In this document: positions 1-7,873 of the stretch, piece after piece
How the letters are laid out: every line of letters starts with the position of its first letter
Numbering within the stretch: position 1 is the first letter of the stretch
Assembly (NCBI RefSeq): GCF_014349155.1
Contig: NZ_JACSIT010000138.1
Span: 23,926-87,925 of the forward strand
DNA from: Neolewinella lacunae
GTDB taxonomy: Bacteria; Bacteroidota; Bacteroidia; Chitinophagales; Saprospiraceae
Length of the DNA: 64,000 bases
Direction of reading: 5' to 3'
The notes under the pieces: model-generated
Database searches by the model: none
What the model was told of the DNA's origin: nothing
Seen by the model: only the letters and a program-made list of their open reading frames with translations
Translations under genes and position numbers: made by a program

Positions 1-19
1 CAAATTCGCTGCGCGAATT

Positions 20-94
20 TGGTAGCCCGTAGGGGAATCGAACCCCTCTTACCAGGATGAAAACCTGGCGTCCTAACCGATAGACGAACGGGCC
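20..94 (-). tRNA. tRNA-Glu (anticodon TTC), copy 1
   Basis: Reading the minus strand gives a full cloverleaf. The acceptor stem GGCCCGT pairs with ACGGGCT (one G-U pair at the first position). The anticodon stem CCAGG/CCTGG encloses the loop TTTTCAT, so the anticodon is TTC (Glu). The T-arm has the usual GGTTCGATTCC core, and the CCA end is encoded. The length is 75 nt including CCA. It is identical to the copy at 241-315. Confidence 0.96.
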
Positions 95-240
95 AAAGAG
101 GATTTACAATTTACCATTTAGGATTTACGATTGAAAATTGCCGTCGTTGCATCAGTTCCTTGCGGTAACAATGCCAGCCGGGCAATTCAAAATTGTACAT
201 CATCAATGGTAAATGGTACATCAAATTCGCTGCGCGAATT

Positions 241-315
241 TGGTAGCCCGTAGGGGAATCGAACCCCTCTTACCAGGATGAAAACCTGGCGTCCTAACCG
301 ATAGACGAACGGGCC
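241..315 (-). tRNA. tRNA-Glu (anticodon TTC), copy 2
   Basis: Same sequence as the tRNA at 20-94, including the encoded CCA and the hairpin abutting the 3' end. On the minus strand this copy would be transcribed first; 146 bases separate the two genes, so they could form one dicistronic precursor or be transcribed separately. Confidence 0.96.
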
Positions 316-507
316 ATTGGGCACTTTGTAATTGGGAAGATGAGCGACTTAAGAGCGACCGGAAGTACCGGGAAGCACAATTTAAGTGAGCGAATCTGCC
401 CCGTAGCCAGCGTTCTGGCCCAAAGCGAGCGCAAAGATAGTAAGTCAGGTTGCAAACTGACAACTATCCGCATAACTTTTTACGAAGGAGGAAAGTTGCT
501 GCTCCGC

Positions 508-1203
508 TTAGAGGGAGGTCCGGAGTTTTTCCAGGCGGGCGCGGAGCTCTTCGGCTTGCTCGGCTTTGTAGCTGATGGCTACGTCCCGGCTCAGTTCCGC
601 GATGGTATCCAGCTGGATGCTGTCTTGCTCCAGGTGGTAACGGGTTTCTTCCAGGCTGGCTTCGTCGTCGAAGTTGGTGCTGCGCAGTGCTTCGAGTTCT
701 TTGCGGCGGGCGGCGATGCTTTCGTGCAGGCGGTGGCGGTCGAGCAATTCCCGGAGCCGCTTGGCGCAGTCGGCAAAGAAGGCGGCTTTCGCATGGCGGA
801 GGTTGAACTCTGCTTCAAAGTCGCGGATCAATTGCTCGCCCCGGGCAATCTCGTCGGCACCGGCGTTCCCGCTCTTTTCCAGGTCTTCGCGCAGGGCCCG
901 GGTGCTCTCGCGGATGGATTCCGCCTCCGAGCGGAAGCGTTCCTCCTGGGCCAAACACTCCCGCAGGCGCTTGCTCACCCGGCCCGCAAAAGTGCGCTCC
1001 TCCTTGCGGGCCAGGCGAGCCCCCAGCCAACGCCGCCGGCCTTCCCAGGCGGCCCAGGCCACCCCACCCAGTGCGCCCAGCAGGAACATCAGAATGGCTA
1101 CGCGCGGAGCAACGCGCAACAGGAAAACCACTGCCATTAAGTAAACGGCAATGAAAATCAGCAGGGTAGGATTCCAAGGCTCCTTTTGCTCGGGAGTTTT
1201 CAT
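508..1203 (-). CDS. Membrane-anchored coiled-coil protein, unknown function
   Basis: A 231-residue protein. The chosen start is the ATG at 1201-1203 (MKTPEQKEPWNP); a longer reading begins in repeat DNA and gives a low-complexity leader. Residues about 12-45 form one or two hydrophobic segments (LLIFIAVYLMAVVFLL and VAILMFLLGALGGVAWAAW). The remaining ~180 residues are strongly charged, rich in Glu, Arg, Leu and Ala, with the heptad look of a long coiled coil. A cytoplasmic coiled coil on a membrane anchor is therefore likely. No catalytic motif is visible and I do not recognise the family. It stands alone: the tRNAs lie downstream and repeat-rich DNA upstream. Confidence 0.75.
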   Translation of the reverse strand: MKTPEQKEPWNPTLLIFIAVYLMAVVFLLRVAPRVAILMFLLGALGGVAWAAWEGRRRWLGARLARKEERTFAGRVSKRLRECLAQEERFRSEAESIRESTRALREDLEKSGNAGADEIARGEQLIRDFEAEFNLRHAKAAFFADCAKRLRELLDRHRLHESIAARRKELEALRSTNFDDEASLEETRYHLEQDSIQLDTIAELSRDVAISYKAEQAEELRARLEKLRTSL

Positions 1204-1288
1204 ACCCTCAATAACTAGCTGGCGGGGAGGATAGTTGTACCGTAAGTCCCCGGAATCGTCGCTCCCGTCGATATTCCCCGGATTTGGC

Positions 1289-1389
1289 TTGGGCCCAGCT
1301 GCGCTGCGCCGTCTTAAACCACTAAGTACACGAAGAGGCACTAAGACCAACTTTGGGCCCAGCTGCGCTGCGCCGTCTTAAACCACTAA
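1289..1389. repeat. 37-bp direct repeat, two copies (1289-1325, 1353-1389)
   Basis: Two identical 37-bp copies start 64 bp apart. Each begins TTGGGCCCAGCTGCGC and ends AAACCACTAA. The first copy continues into the dispersed repeat at 1316-1345; the second is interrupted just downstream by the MITE-like element at 1393-1663. Confidence 0.9.
1316..1345 (+). repeat. Dispersed intergenic repeat AACCACTAAG family, copy 1
   Basis: A 30-bp phrase starting AACCACTAAG and ending GGCACTAAG. Close relatives lie at 1718-1747 (opposite strand) and 53029-53058. All three are intergenic. The function is unknown. Confidence 0.75.
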
Positions 1390-1392
1390 AGC

Positions 1393-1663
1393 TAGTCTGT
1401 CTAATTAATTGGGGTGAGCCCGTACGCGCGTTAGACTGCCTAGGTTGAGACCCTCTGGGTCGTAGGAGAATACGCCAATGTACTTAGCTGGATCGACACA
1501 GAGGGTCTCAACCTAGGGGGGCACCGTGATTAGCTGGATCGACCCAGAGGGTCTCAACCTAGGGGGGCACCGTGATTAGCTGGATCGACCCAGAGGGTCT
1601 CAACCTAGGCGGTCCAGGCCCCTAAAGCGCGCACGGGTTAAACCCATTAGATTAGACAGCCTA
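1393..1663. mobile_element. MITE-like element, 271 bp, with 10-bp target duplication
   Basis: The left end reads TAGTCTGTCTAAT and the right end, on the other strand, TAGGCTGTCTAATCTAA. Imperfect inverted similarity extends about 45 bp inward (1393-1437 against 1620-1663), then a second inverted pair follows (1439-1461 against 1586-1608). CCACTAAAGC occurs directly on both sides (1383-1392 and 1664-1673), as expected for a target-site duplication. There is no coding capacity. The core holds three 46-bp tandem repeats. The ends match those of the element at 31717-31859, so both probably belong to one family moved by a transposase encoded elsewhere (inference). Confidence 0.75.
1484..1608. repeat. 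46-bp tandem repeat, about 2.7 copies
   Basis: Units start at 1484, 1530 and 1576, exactly 46 bp apart. Each carries TTAGCTGGATCGAC followed by CAGAGGGTCTCAACCTAGG. The first unit differs by one base, and the last is cut off after the CCTAGG. An inverted copy of the second half lies at 1439-1461, so the transcript could fold into alternative hairpins. It lies inside the MITE-like element at 1393-1663. Confidence 0.92.
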
Positions 1664-1717
1664 CCACTAAAGCATCAAGGGCACTGCGTTGCACTAAGGT
1701 TTGTCTATGTGCTTTTT

Positions 1718-1747
1718 CTTAGTACCTCTTCGTGTTCTTAGTGGTTC
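1718..1747 (-). repeat. Dispersed intergenic repeat AACCACTAAG family, copy 2
   Basis: On the minus strand this reads GAACCACTAAGAACACGAAG and ends with GTACTAAG. It is nearly identical to 53029-53058 and similar to 1316-1345. It lies 27 bp past the stop of the gene at 1775-2422 and points in the same direction as that gene. Confidence 0.75.
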
Positions 1748-1774
1748 AAAAGAAAGAGCGAAGCTCAAAGAAAC

Positions 1775-2422
1775 CTACTGGTCCTTCTTCTTAAAGTCCC
1801 CCCGCTTCCAGCCGTCGAAGAACTGCTTCCAAGCCACGGGGCTGAAGATGTTCATCGGCGGCCGCTGCCCGATGTAGTAAGTCTGCCGGGCCTGTTGCCG
1901 CAGGTAGTAGCTGGCGTTTTCGGCACCGGAGGCGGGGACGGTCTCCCGCAGTTTCTCCAGTTTATCCGCGCTCAGGTTGGCCGAGGCAATTTGCTGCAAC
2001 TCGGGCGTAACGTCCATGGCCAGAAACTCCAGCTTAAAGTGTTCGCGGCTGGGCCAGGGGAAGACGATGGCCGTCGGCAGGTCAATGTCGTTCTTGGTCA
2101 TCAGCTGCACGATGCTGTACTTATCGTCCTTCAGCGTATCGGGCACGACGTAAACGGCCGGGTCGTAGCCCAGGGCACTGAAGATGACGGTATCGCCCGT
2201 GTGGGTGACGATGCTGAAAAAGCCTTCCAGGTTGGCGTAGGTACCCCGGCCGTCGCTTTTAATGAGGACGGTGGCGTAGGGGATGGGCAGCAACTGGTTG
2301 TTGGAGCCATCGAGCACCATCCCGGAAAACTGCACCAGCCGGTCGCCATTTTGGTCCACCAACTGCGCACGCAGCGTGGTGACGGAGACGAAGAGGGCAC
2401 AGACGAGGACGAAGTATTTCAT
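1775..2422 (-). CDS. Secreted carboxypeptidase-regulatory-like domain protein
   Basis: A 215-residue protein with a signal peptide (MKYFVLVCALFVSVTTLRAQ), which fixes the start at 2420-2422. Residues about 30-105 have the features of the carboxypeptidase D regulatory-like β-sandwich (FSGMVLDGSNNQLLPIPYAT, then NLEGFFSIVTHTGDTVIFSALGY), common in Bacteroidota exported proteins. The C-terminal half is polar, has no recognised domain and ends in a basic tail (WKRGDFKKKDQ). It is probably periplasmic or attached to the outer membrane. It lies downstream of lon on the same strand with a 126-bp gap. The exact role is not visible. Confidence 0.85.
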   Translation of the reverse strand: MKYFVLVCALFVSVTTLRAQLVDQNGDRLVQFSGMVLDGSNNQLLPIPYATVLIKSDGRGTYANLEGFFSIVTHTGDTVIFSALGYDPAVYVVPDTLKDDKYSIVQLMTKNDIDLPTAIVFPWPSREHFKLEFLAMDVTPELQQIASANLSADKLEKLRETVPASGAENASYYLRQQARQTYYIGQRPPMNIFSPVAWKQFFDGWKRGDFKKKDQ

Positions 2423-2548
2423 AATGCGGGGTATTTCTTCCGGACAATAGACAAGGAACAGCCCCAAACGGTTGGGAAGCCAGCCCAATGTTAACGCATT
2501 CTTGGGGATTTTGGCGCCGCCACGGCAAAAGGCCAGGGTGCGGGGCCC

Positions 2549-4963
2549 TTACTGAAGCGCGATGTTGAGCACCTCTTCCATCGTTTCAACGAAGCGGATT
2601 TTGAGGCCCTTGAGGTAGCGGGCTTCAATTTCGCGGACGTTCTTCTCGTTGAGCTGGCTCAGGATGATTTCTTTCATCCCGGCCCGGCGCGCGGCCAGCA
2701 GTTTTTCCTTCACGCCACCCACGGGCAAGACCCGCCCGCGCAGGGTGATTTCCCCTGACATTGCCAGGTAGGGCTTCACGGGCCGGCCGCTGTACACGCT
2801 GGCCATGGCCGTCAGCATCGTCACCCCGGCACTGGGACCATCCTTGGGCGTAGCGCCTTCGGGGACGTGGACGTGCAGCTCTTTTTCCCGCAGCACTTCC
2901 GTATCGAGGCCCAGGCGTTCGGCGTTGGCTTTGAGGTAGGAAAGGGCCGTTACCGCACTTTCCTTCATCACGTTGCCAAGGTTGCCCGTTTGCACGAGTC
3001 CGCCCTTGCCGGGGCTGAGGCTGGCCTCCACGTAGAGGATTTCGCCGCCGACCTGCGTCCAGGCCAGGCCCACCGCAATGCCGGGTTGCTGGGCGGTGCG
3101 GTAAGCTTCGCGCTCGAAGAGGAGAGGCCCGAGAATGCTTTCCAGGTCTTCGGGTTGAATCGTCACTACGTCGGCGTCCTCCATCGCAATCTGCTTGGCA
3201 GCGTGGCGCATCAGGCCCCCGATCTGCCGGTTGAGGCTGCGTACCCCGCTCTCGCGGGTGTAGCCTTCGATGACGGCCCGTAGGGTGGGCAAGCCGATTT
3301 TCACCTGCCGGGGCTTCAGGCCGTGGTCTTCCCGCTGCCGGGGCACCAGGTGGCGTTTGGCAATTTCCAGCTTCTCCTCGGCGGAGTAACCGGAGAGGTT
3401 GATGATCTCCATCCGGTCGCGGAGCGGCGGCTGGATGTCGCCAAAGCTGTTGGCCGTGGCGATGAACATCACCTTGCTCAGGTCGAGGTCGAGGTCCAGG
3501 TAATTGTCGTGGAAGGTGTTGTTTTGCTCGGGGTCCAGCACCTCGAGCAGGGCGCTGGAGGGGTCACCACGGTGTCCCTGGGCCACTTTGTCGATCTCAT
3601 CGAGGATGAAAACGGGGTTGGAGGATTTGACTTTCGCCAGCGACTGCACGATGCGGCCGGGCATGGCACCGATGTAGGTCTTGCGGTGGCCGCGGATCTC
3701 ACTTTCGTCGTGCAGGCCACCCAGGCTCATCCGGATGTACTTGCGCCCGAGTGCGTCGGCCACGCTTTTGCCCAAGCTTGTTTTGCCGACGCCGGGAGGG
3801 CCGAGCAGGAGGAGGATGGGGGCTTTCATGTCGCCCTTGAGCTTCAAAACGGCCAGGTGGCTCAGGATGCGGTCTTTGACCTTTTCCAGTCCGTAGTGGT
3901 CGTTGTCCAGCACCTTGGCAACGGCCTTGAGGTCGAAGTTGTCTTCGGTCGTTTCGTTCCAGGGCAGGTCCAGGAGGGTTTCCAGGTAAGAGATCTGGAT
4001 GCTGTACTCGGCCACCTGGGGGTTCATGCGCCGGAGCCGTCCCAGTTCGCGCTTAAAGACGGTGGCGACCTCTTCGGGCCAGTCTTTTTCGGCCGAGCGG
4101 CTCTCCAGGCGGTCGATCTCGGCCTTGTTGGGGTTGTCGCCGAGTTCTTCCTGGATGGCCTTCATCTGCTGATTGAGGAAGTACTGGCGTTGCTGCTCTT
4201 CGATGTCTCCGCGGGTCTTGTTTTCGATCTGGTCGCGGATTTCGAGGATGTGCAGTTCGCGGTTGAGTTCTTCCAGTACGCGGCTGGCTTTGACGCCCAG
4301 GTCGGCCGTTTCCAGCAGTTCCTGCTTGACGCTGAGTTCGCCGTTGAGGTTGCTGGCGATGAAGTTGAGCAGTTGGCGGGGCTCCTCGATGTTATCGAGC
4401 ATCACTTGCGCCTCGGTGGGGATGTTGGGGTTGAGTTCAACCACCCGGCGGGCATTGTCGCGTACGCTGTCCATCGTCGCCTGAAAGGTCAGGGGGTCGG
4501 AAGGCGGGAGGTAAGAAAGCAGTTCGATTTCCCCTTCCAGGTAGGGAATATCCTGGGTGATGCGGGTACGGCGGATGCGCTGCCGGCCCCGCAATACGGC
4601 GGTAAGACTGCCGTCGGGCATCCGCAGCATTTTGAGGATTTTGGCCAGCGTGCCGATTTCGTAGAGGTCTTTGCCCTCGGGCTCTTCCACCTTCAGGTCG
4701 CGCTGGGCAAATACGGCCACCCACTTATCCGTTTCCGAGGCCTTATTAATGGCCTTGATGGAGCGGTCGCGACCGATGTTGATGGGGATGACGATGGAAG
4801 GGAAAAGGACGGAGTTCTTCAGGGCCAGCATGGAGACGCTGGTGGGAAGATCGCCGGAGAACAGGTCTTCTTCACCCTCATCGGTGCCAATGAAGGGAAA
4901 TAGATCGGCTTCTTCGTCGTATCCTTGTTTGTCCATCTTTATGGTGATCTTCGGTCGGCTCAC
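2549..4963 (-). CDS. lon: ATP-dependent Lon protease
   Basis: An 804-residue cytoplasmic AAA+ protease that degrades damaged and regulatory proteins. In order: an N-terminal substrate-recognition domain (LALKNSVLFPSIVIPI at ~48), a coiled-coil linker, an AAA+ module with Walker A GPPGVGKTS near residue 388 and Walker B FILDEIDK, and a C-terminal protease domain with catalytic Ser in DGPSAGV (~709) and Lys in KEKLLAARRAG (~752). The Ser-Lys spacing of about 43 matches the family. Length is normal. A TACCTTTA box lies 18 bp before the ATG. The opposite strand is also open for more than 500 codons, which is a codon-usage shadow. Confidence 0.98.
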   Translation of the reverse strand: MSRPKITIKMDKQGYDEEADLFPFIGTDEGEEDLFSGDLPTSVSMLALKNSVLFPSIVIPINIGRDRSIKAINKASETDKWVAVFAQRDLKVEEPEGKDLYEIGTLAKILKMLRMPDGSLTAVLRGRQRIRRTRITQDIPYLEGEIELLSYLPPSDPLTFQATMDSVRDNARRVVELNPNIPTEAQVMLDNIEEPRQLLNFIASNLNGELSVKQELLETADLGVKASRVLEELNRELHILEIRDQIENKTRGDIEEQQRQYFLNQQMKAIQEELGDNPNKAEIDRLESRSAEKDWPEEVATVFKRELGRLRRMNPQVAEYSIQISYLETLLDLPWNETTEDNFDLKAVAKVLDNDHYGLEKVKDRILSHLAVLKLKGDMKAPILLLLGPPGVGKTSLGKSVADALGRKYIRMSLGGLHDESEIRGHRKTYIGAMPGRIVQSLAKVKSSNPVFILDEIDKVAQGHRGDPSSALLEVLDPEQNNTFHDNYLDLDLDLSKVMFIATANSFGDIQPPLRDRMEIINLSGYSAEEKLEIAKRHLVPRQREDHGLKPRQVKIGLPTLRAVIEGYTRESGVRSLNRQIGGLMRHAAKQIAMEDADVVTIQPEDLESILGPLLFEREAYRTAQQPGIAVGLAWTQVGGEILYVEASLSPGKGGLVQTGNLGNVMKESAVTALSYLKANAERLGLDTEVLREKELHVHVPEGATPKDGPSAGVTMLTAMASVYSGRPVKPYLAMSGEITLRGRVLPVGGVKEKLLAARRAGMKEIILSQLNEKNVREIEARYLKGLKIRFVETMEEVLNIALQ

Positions 4964-4981
4964 GGGGTCATGTTGGGGCGG

Positions 4982-4989
4982 TAAAGGTA
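4982..4989 (-). promoter_or_regulatory. Candidate -7 box for lon (TACCTTTA)
   Basis: On the minus strand TACCTTTA fits the Bacteroidota TAnnTTTG box except for the last base and ends 18 bp before the lon ATG. No clear -33 element is seen. Confidence 0.45.
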
Positions 4990-5289
4990 GGCATACTCCC
5001 TTAGGTTAAAAGCGTGGGAATGCAGCGCAGGCTGCGCTTTGCTGCGGTCGTACGGCCAACTTGCGGTCCGCAGACTTAGCCAAACTGGCGCACGGAAAGC
5101 CTCGCCGGGCTAAAACGCTGATCAGTTTGCTAATCCCACCCACACCATCAGGGGTATAACGCGCAACAGCGCGCGGAGGTTCTTAACAAGAATCGTGCCA
5201 AAGTTAGCCAATCCGCCACCCATTTGCCTCCTTTTTCCGGATCGGCAGGCTTTTGGGGTCCAGGCCCTGCTCTTGTTTACGCAGACACC

Positions 5290-5305
5290 GCACCTGCGGC
5301 CGCGC
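5290..5305 (+). repeat. Dispersed 16-bp motif, GCACCTGCGGCCGCGC
   Basis: Exact copy, variable base G. It is intergenic, 72 bp before the chosen start of the gene at 5377. Confidence 0.9.
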
Positions 5306-5376
5306 CCGAAACGAAAAAGCCGGGCGAAACGGCGTGCCCCGACCATCTTTCTGCCCCAACAAAACGTTCATGGGAA

Positions 5377-7761
5377 ATGGAACTAGAAATTACGCTAAGT
5401 TCTTCGACGAATCTGGCCGACATCCCGGTGGTTTTTCCGGACGCGGTGGAGAGTAATGCGGGGACCGATCTGTTCGGCATTCCCTACGAAAGCGTGCTGT
5501 CGCTGGAGCTCGTTTTTCGCCACGTGGAGCAGATGACCAAGAGCAAAGACGCCGGCATCCGCTTTCTGGCCAGGGAGGTGATGCGCCGTGTGGCCAAGGT
5601 GCCCGAACTACGCCAGCCGCCGCTGGATTACGCCCTGCTGGCGGCCCATAAAGAGATTTTCGACTTCCTGATGCTGTTCATCATTCCGCCCAACGACCGG
5701 GAGAAGGAACTCTATAAATTCAGTAAGCCCTTTCAGTTCCAGCCCCTCTACGTGAGCCCCGCGATGGAGCGGCTCATGGCCGTAGACCAGGCCTGTTATT
5801 CCTTCAATAACCGCTACCAGGATGTGGTTTCGCGCCACCAGGTGGCCGTCGGCTGCGTCATCCTGAAACGCTTTTACGGCATCGACGTAGAGATGACGCC
5901 CTCGGCGATGCTGACCGTGCCCGACCGCGTCACCGGGTTGAGCCGCTACTACAAACCGACGATGAACGAAGACTTCATTGAGGTGGTAGCGAAGGGCCCG
6001 CTGCCCAAGTTAAGCCAGGAACAAATCCAGCGCCTGCTGCACAACATCTCCGATACCGACCTGTGGCTGGAGTACCTGCCCGCCGATAAATTTGCTTTCC
6101 AGGGCCTTCACATTGCCCACCTCATTGAAGTTACCGAAGAGGAAGCCCTCAGCCGCCTCAAGCATCGCCTCATCAGCCGGGACGCCATCCTGGACATTGA
6201 GCGGGTGCGGGAGCTGGCTGACCTGGTGCGCATCCACTTCAAGAACAAGGACCTCCAGTTGGGGCTCACGGCCGTCGATTACCCCATCGACCGCGACGTA
6301 GACCACGAGTACCGCATCCGCTTCAACTTCCTCTGCGACCACGTCCGGAAGCTGACCAGCGAAGCCTTCCGGGGCAGCATTTACGACCGGGCCTTCCGGA
6401 GCCGGGAGGTGATGATCATCGAAGACCTCACGGCCTTGCCCAACCCCACCAAGCTGGAAAAACTCCTGCTCAAGGAGGGCTTCCGGAGCATTCTGCTGGC
6501 CCCCTTGCTCGACCAGCGCAAGGCCGTTATCGGGCTGGTGGAACTTGGCTCACCGGAGCCCTTCGGCATCAATGCGTTTACGGAAATCAAGTTCCGGGAA
6601 ATCCGCGGCCTTTTCCGCACCGCCGTGGAGCGCAGCCGGGAATACATCGATAACCGCATCGAGGCCATCATGCGCGAGCAGTACACGAGCCTGCACGCCA
6701 GCGTGGAGTGGCGCTTTACGGAGGCAGCGTTCAACATCCTCCAGCGCCAGGACGCCGGTCTGCCGGACATGCCGGAGACCATCGTCTTCAAAGGCGTCTA
6801 TCCCCTCTACGCCCAGGCCGACATCGTGGGCAGCAGCCGCCTGCGCAACGCCGCCATTTACCAGGACCTGGTGGACAACATCCGCGCCGGCCGCTTTTTC
6901 CTGACCCAGGCCCTGGAATTGATCGACTTCCCGCTCATCCACCAGGTGTTGCTGCGCATCGATGCTTCGCTGGTGACCAAGAGTGAAGATTTCGACAACA
7001 GCCACGAGATTCGCTTCGGCGAACTCATCCAGCGCCACATTACTCCCCTGGTCAGGCAGCTGGCCAACCACGCGCCGAAACTCCGGGAGTTGGCCGATCG
7101 CTACATCGCCAAACTGGACCCCGACCTGGGCCTGTTTTACCGCGTCCGCCGCGACTACGAAAACAGCGTAGCCCAACTCAACCGGGCCCTGAGCGACTTC
7201 TTTTCCGAACGCGACCAAGCCGCCCAGGCTACCCTCCCCCACTACTACGAAAAGTACAAAACCGACGGCGTAGAATACGAGATCTACGCTGGCCAAAGCC
7301 TCCTGAAAAACCAGGAATTCAGCGACGTACACCTGCGCAACCTCCGCCTCTCCCAGCTGATCGACCTGTGCGAAGCCACCCGGCTGGTCCGCAAAATCTC
7401 GGAAGAACTGCCCATGCCGCTGCGGACGGCCCAGCTCGTCTTTGCCTACACCAATCCGCTGGACATCAAGTTCCGGATGGACGAAAAGCACTTCGACGTG
7501 GACGGCGACTACAACGTCCGCTACGAAATCCTGAAAAAGCGCATCGATAAGGCCACCATCCGCCAGGGGCAGGAGCGGCTGACGCTGGCCGACCAGGTGA
7601 GCATCGTCTACCTCCACGATAAAGACCGGCAGGAGTACATGGACTACCTCGACTACCTCCACCAGGCCGGCTACGTCGACGGCGACATCGAAGAGTGGGT
7701 GCTGGACCCCCTGCAATCGGTCAATGGCCTGCGGGCTTTGCGTTTTAGGGTGCGGGTGTAG
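5377..7761 (+). CDS. GAF-like domain protein, 794 aa, unknown function
   Basis: Start taken at ATG 5377 (MELEITLSSSTNLADIPVVF) because the open frame upstream is low-complexity and contains the 16-bp dispersed motif. There is no signal peptide or membrane segment, so it is probably cytoplasmic. Residues about 300-430 resemble a GAF domain: RIRFNFLCDHVRKLTSEA, then EVMIIEDLTALPNPTKLE, then FRSILLAPLLDQRKAVIGLV and FREIRGLFRTAVERSREYID. The N- and C-terminal thirds are helical and show no motif I know. No kinase, cyclase or EAL output domain is present, so it may bind a small molecule or a partner. It is monocistronic: lon is divergent upstream and the apbE-like gene converges downstream. Confidence 0.8.
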   Translation: MELEITLSSSTNLADIPVVFPDAVESNAGTDLFGIPYESVLSLELVFRHVEQMTKSKDAGIRFLAREVMRRVAKVPELRQPPLDYALLAAHKEIFDFLMLFIIPPNDREKELYKFSKPFQFQPLYVSPAMERLMAVDQACYSFNNRYQDVVSRHQVAVGCVILKRFYGIDVEMTPSAMLTVPDRVTGLSRYYKPTMNEDFIEVVAKGPLPKLSQEQIQRLLHNISDTDLWLEYLPADKFAFQGLHIAHLIEVTEEEALSRLKHRLISRDAILDIERVRELADLVRIHFKNKDLQLGLTAVDYPIDRDVDHEYRIRFNFLCDHVRKLTSEAFRGSIYDRAFRSREVMIIEDLTALPNPTKLEKLLLKEGFRSILLAPLLDQRKAVIGLVELGSPEPFGINAFTEIKFREIRGLFRTAVERSREYIDNRIEAIMREQYTSLHASVEWRFTEAAFNILQRQDAGLPDMPETIVFKGVYPLYAQADIVGSSRLRNAAIYQDLVDNIRAGRFFLTQALELIDFPLIHQVLLRIDASLVTKSEDFDNSHEIRFGELIQRHITPLVRQLANHAPKLRELADRYIAKLDPDLGLFYRVRRDYENSVAQLNRALSDFFSERDQAAQATLPHYYEKYKTDGVEYEIYAGQSLLKNQEFSDVHLRNLRLSQLIDLCEATRLVRKISEELPMPLRTAQLVFAYTNPLDIKFRMDEKHFDVDGDYNVRYEILKKRIDKATIRQGQERLTLADQVSIVYLHDKDRQEYMDYLDYLHQAGYVDGDIEEWVLDPLQSVNGLRALRFRVRV

Positions 7762-7782
7762 GGGTAGTTCTGTAGTTCTGTA

Positions 7783-7870
7783 GTGGACAATACCTCGCTA
7801 CCGAACTAAATACCCTTGCGATCTAACCCTCTGAAAGCAGCGAATAGCTACATTGCATACCCCCAACCTG
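7783..7870. repeat. ~90-bp convergent-gap repeat, copy A (partner 36450-36540)
   Basis: It starts GTGGACAATACC and ends ACCCCCAACCTG. It aligns along its whole length, with scattered substitutions and a few single-base gaps, to 36450-36540. Both copies fill the gap between a plus-strand gene ending at the left and a minus-strand gene ending at the right. The ends of the block coincide closely with the two flanking stop codons. Confidence 0.8.
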
Positions 7871-7873
7871 GAG

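Larger units (their letters stand above)
1..316 (-). repeat. Tandemly duplicated tRNA-Glu unit (1-95 and 222-316)
   Basis: The first 95 bases recur at 222-316 with a constant offset of 221. Each copy holds a tRNA-Glu gene followed on the minus strand by a perfect hairpin (arms CAAATTCGC and GCGAATTTG, at 1-21 and 222-242) that overlaps the encoded CCA end. The bases between the copies (96-221) are A/T-rich and differ from the flanks. The hairpin may act in 3' maturation or termination, but no T-run follows the copy whose downstream flank is visible. Confidence 0.8.
4964..5376. other. Intergenic region between divergent lon and the GAF-like gene
   Basis: 413 bp without a convincing gene. It holds the lon promoter candidate (4982-4989), a short hairpin with arms AGCGCA/TGCGCT at 5024-5038, and one copy of the dispersed 16-bp motif at 5290. 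The coding frame of the downstream gene stays open back to 5224, but that stretch is low-complexity and is taken as untranslated. Confidence 0.6.

Noticed and set aside
340-1140. Plus-strand frame of 266 codons opposite the coiled-coil protein gene
   Set aside because: The minus-strand reading has membrane helices, coiled-coil pattern and a proper start; the plus frame overlaps the tRNA end and looks random.
1484-1608. 46-bp tandem repeats as a CRISPR array
   Set aside because: The repeats are directly adjacent without unique spacers and no cas genes are present.
3323-4903. Plus-strand frame of 526 codons opposite lon
   Set aside because: Shadow of lon's GC-rich codons; lon motifs are complete on the minus strand.
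5224-5376. Longer N-terminus for the GAF-like protein
   Set aside because: Low-complexity sequence that includes the 16-bp dispersed motif; the ATG at 5377 is a better start.
6550-7716. Minus-strand frame of 388 codons opposite the GAF-like gene
   Set aside because: Codon-bias shadow; the plus-strand protein has GAF-like text.
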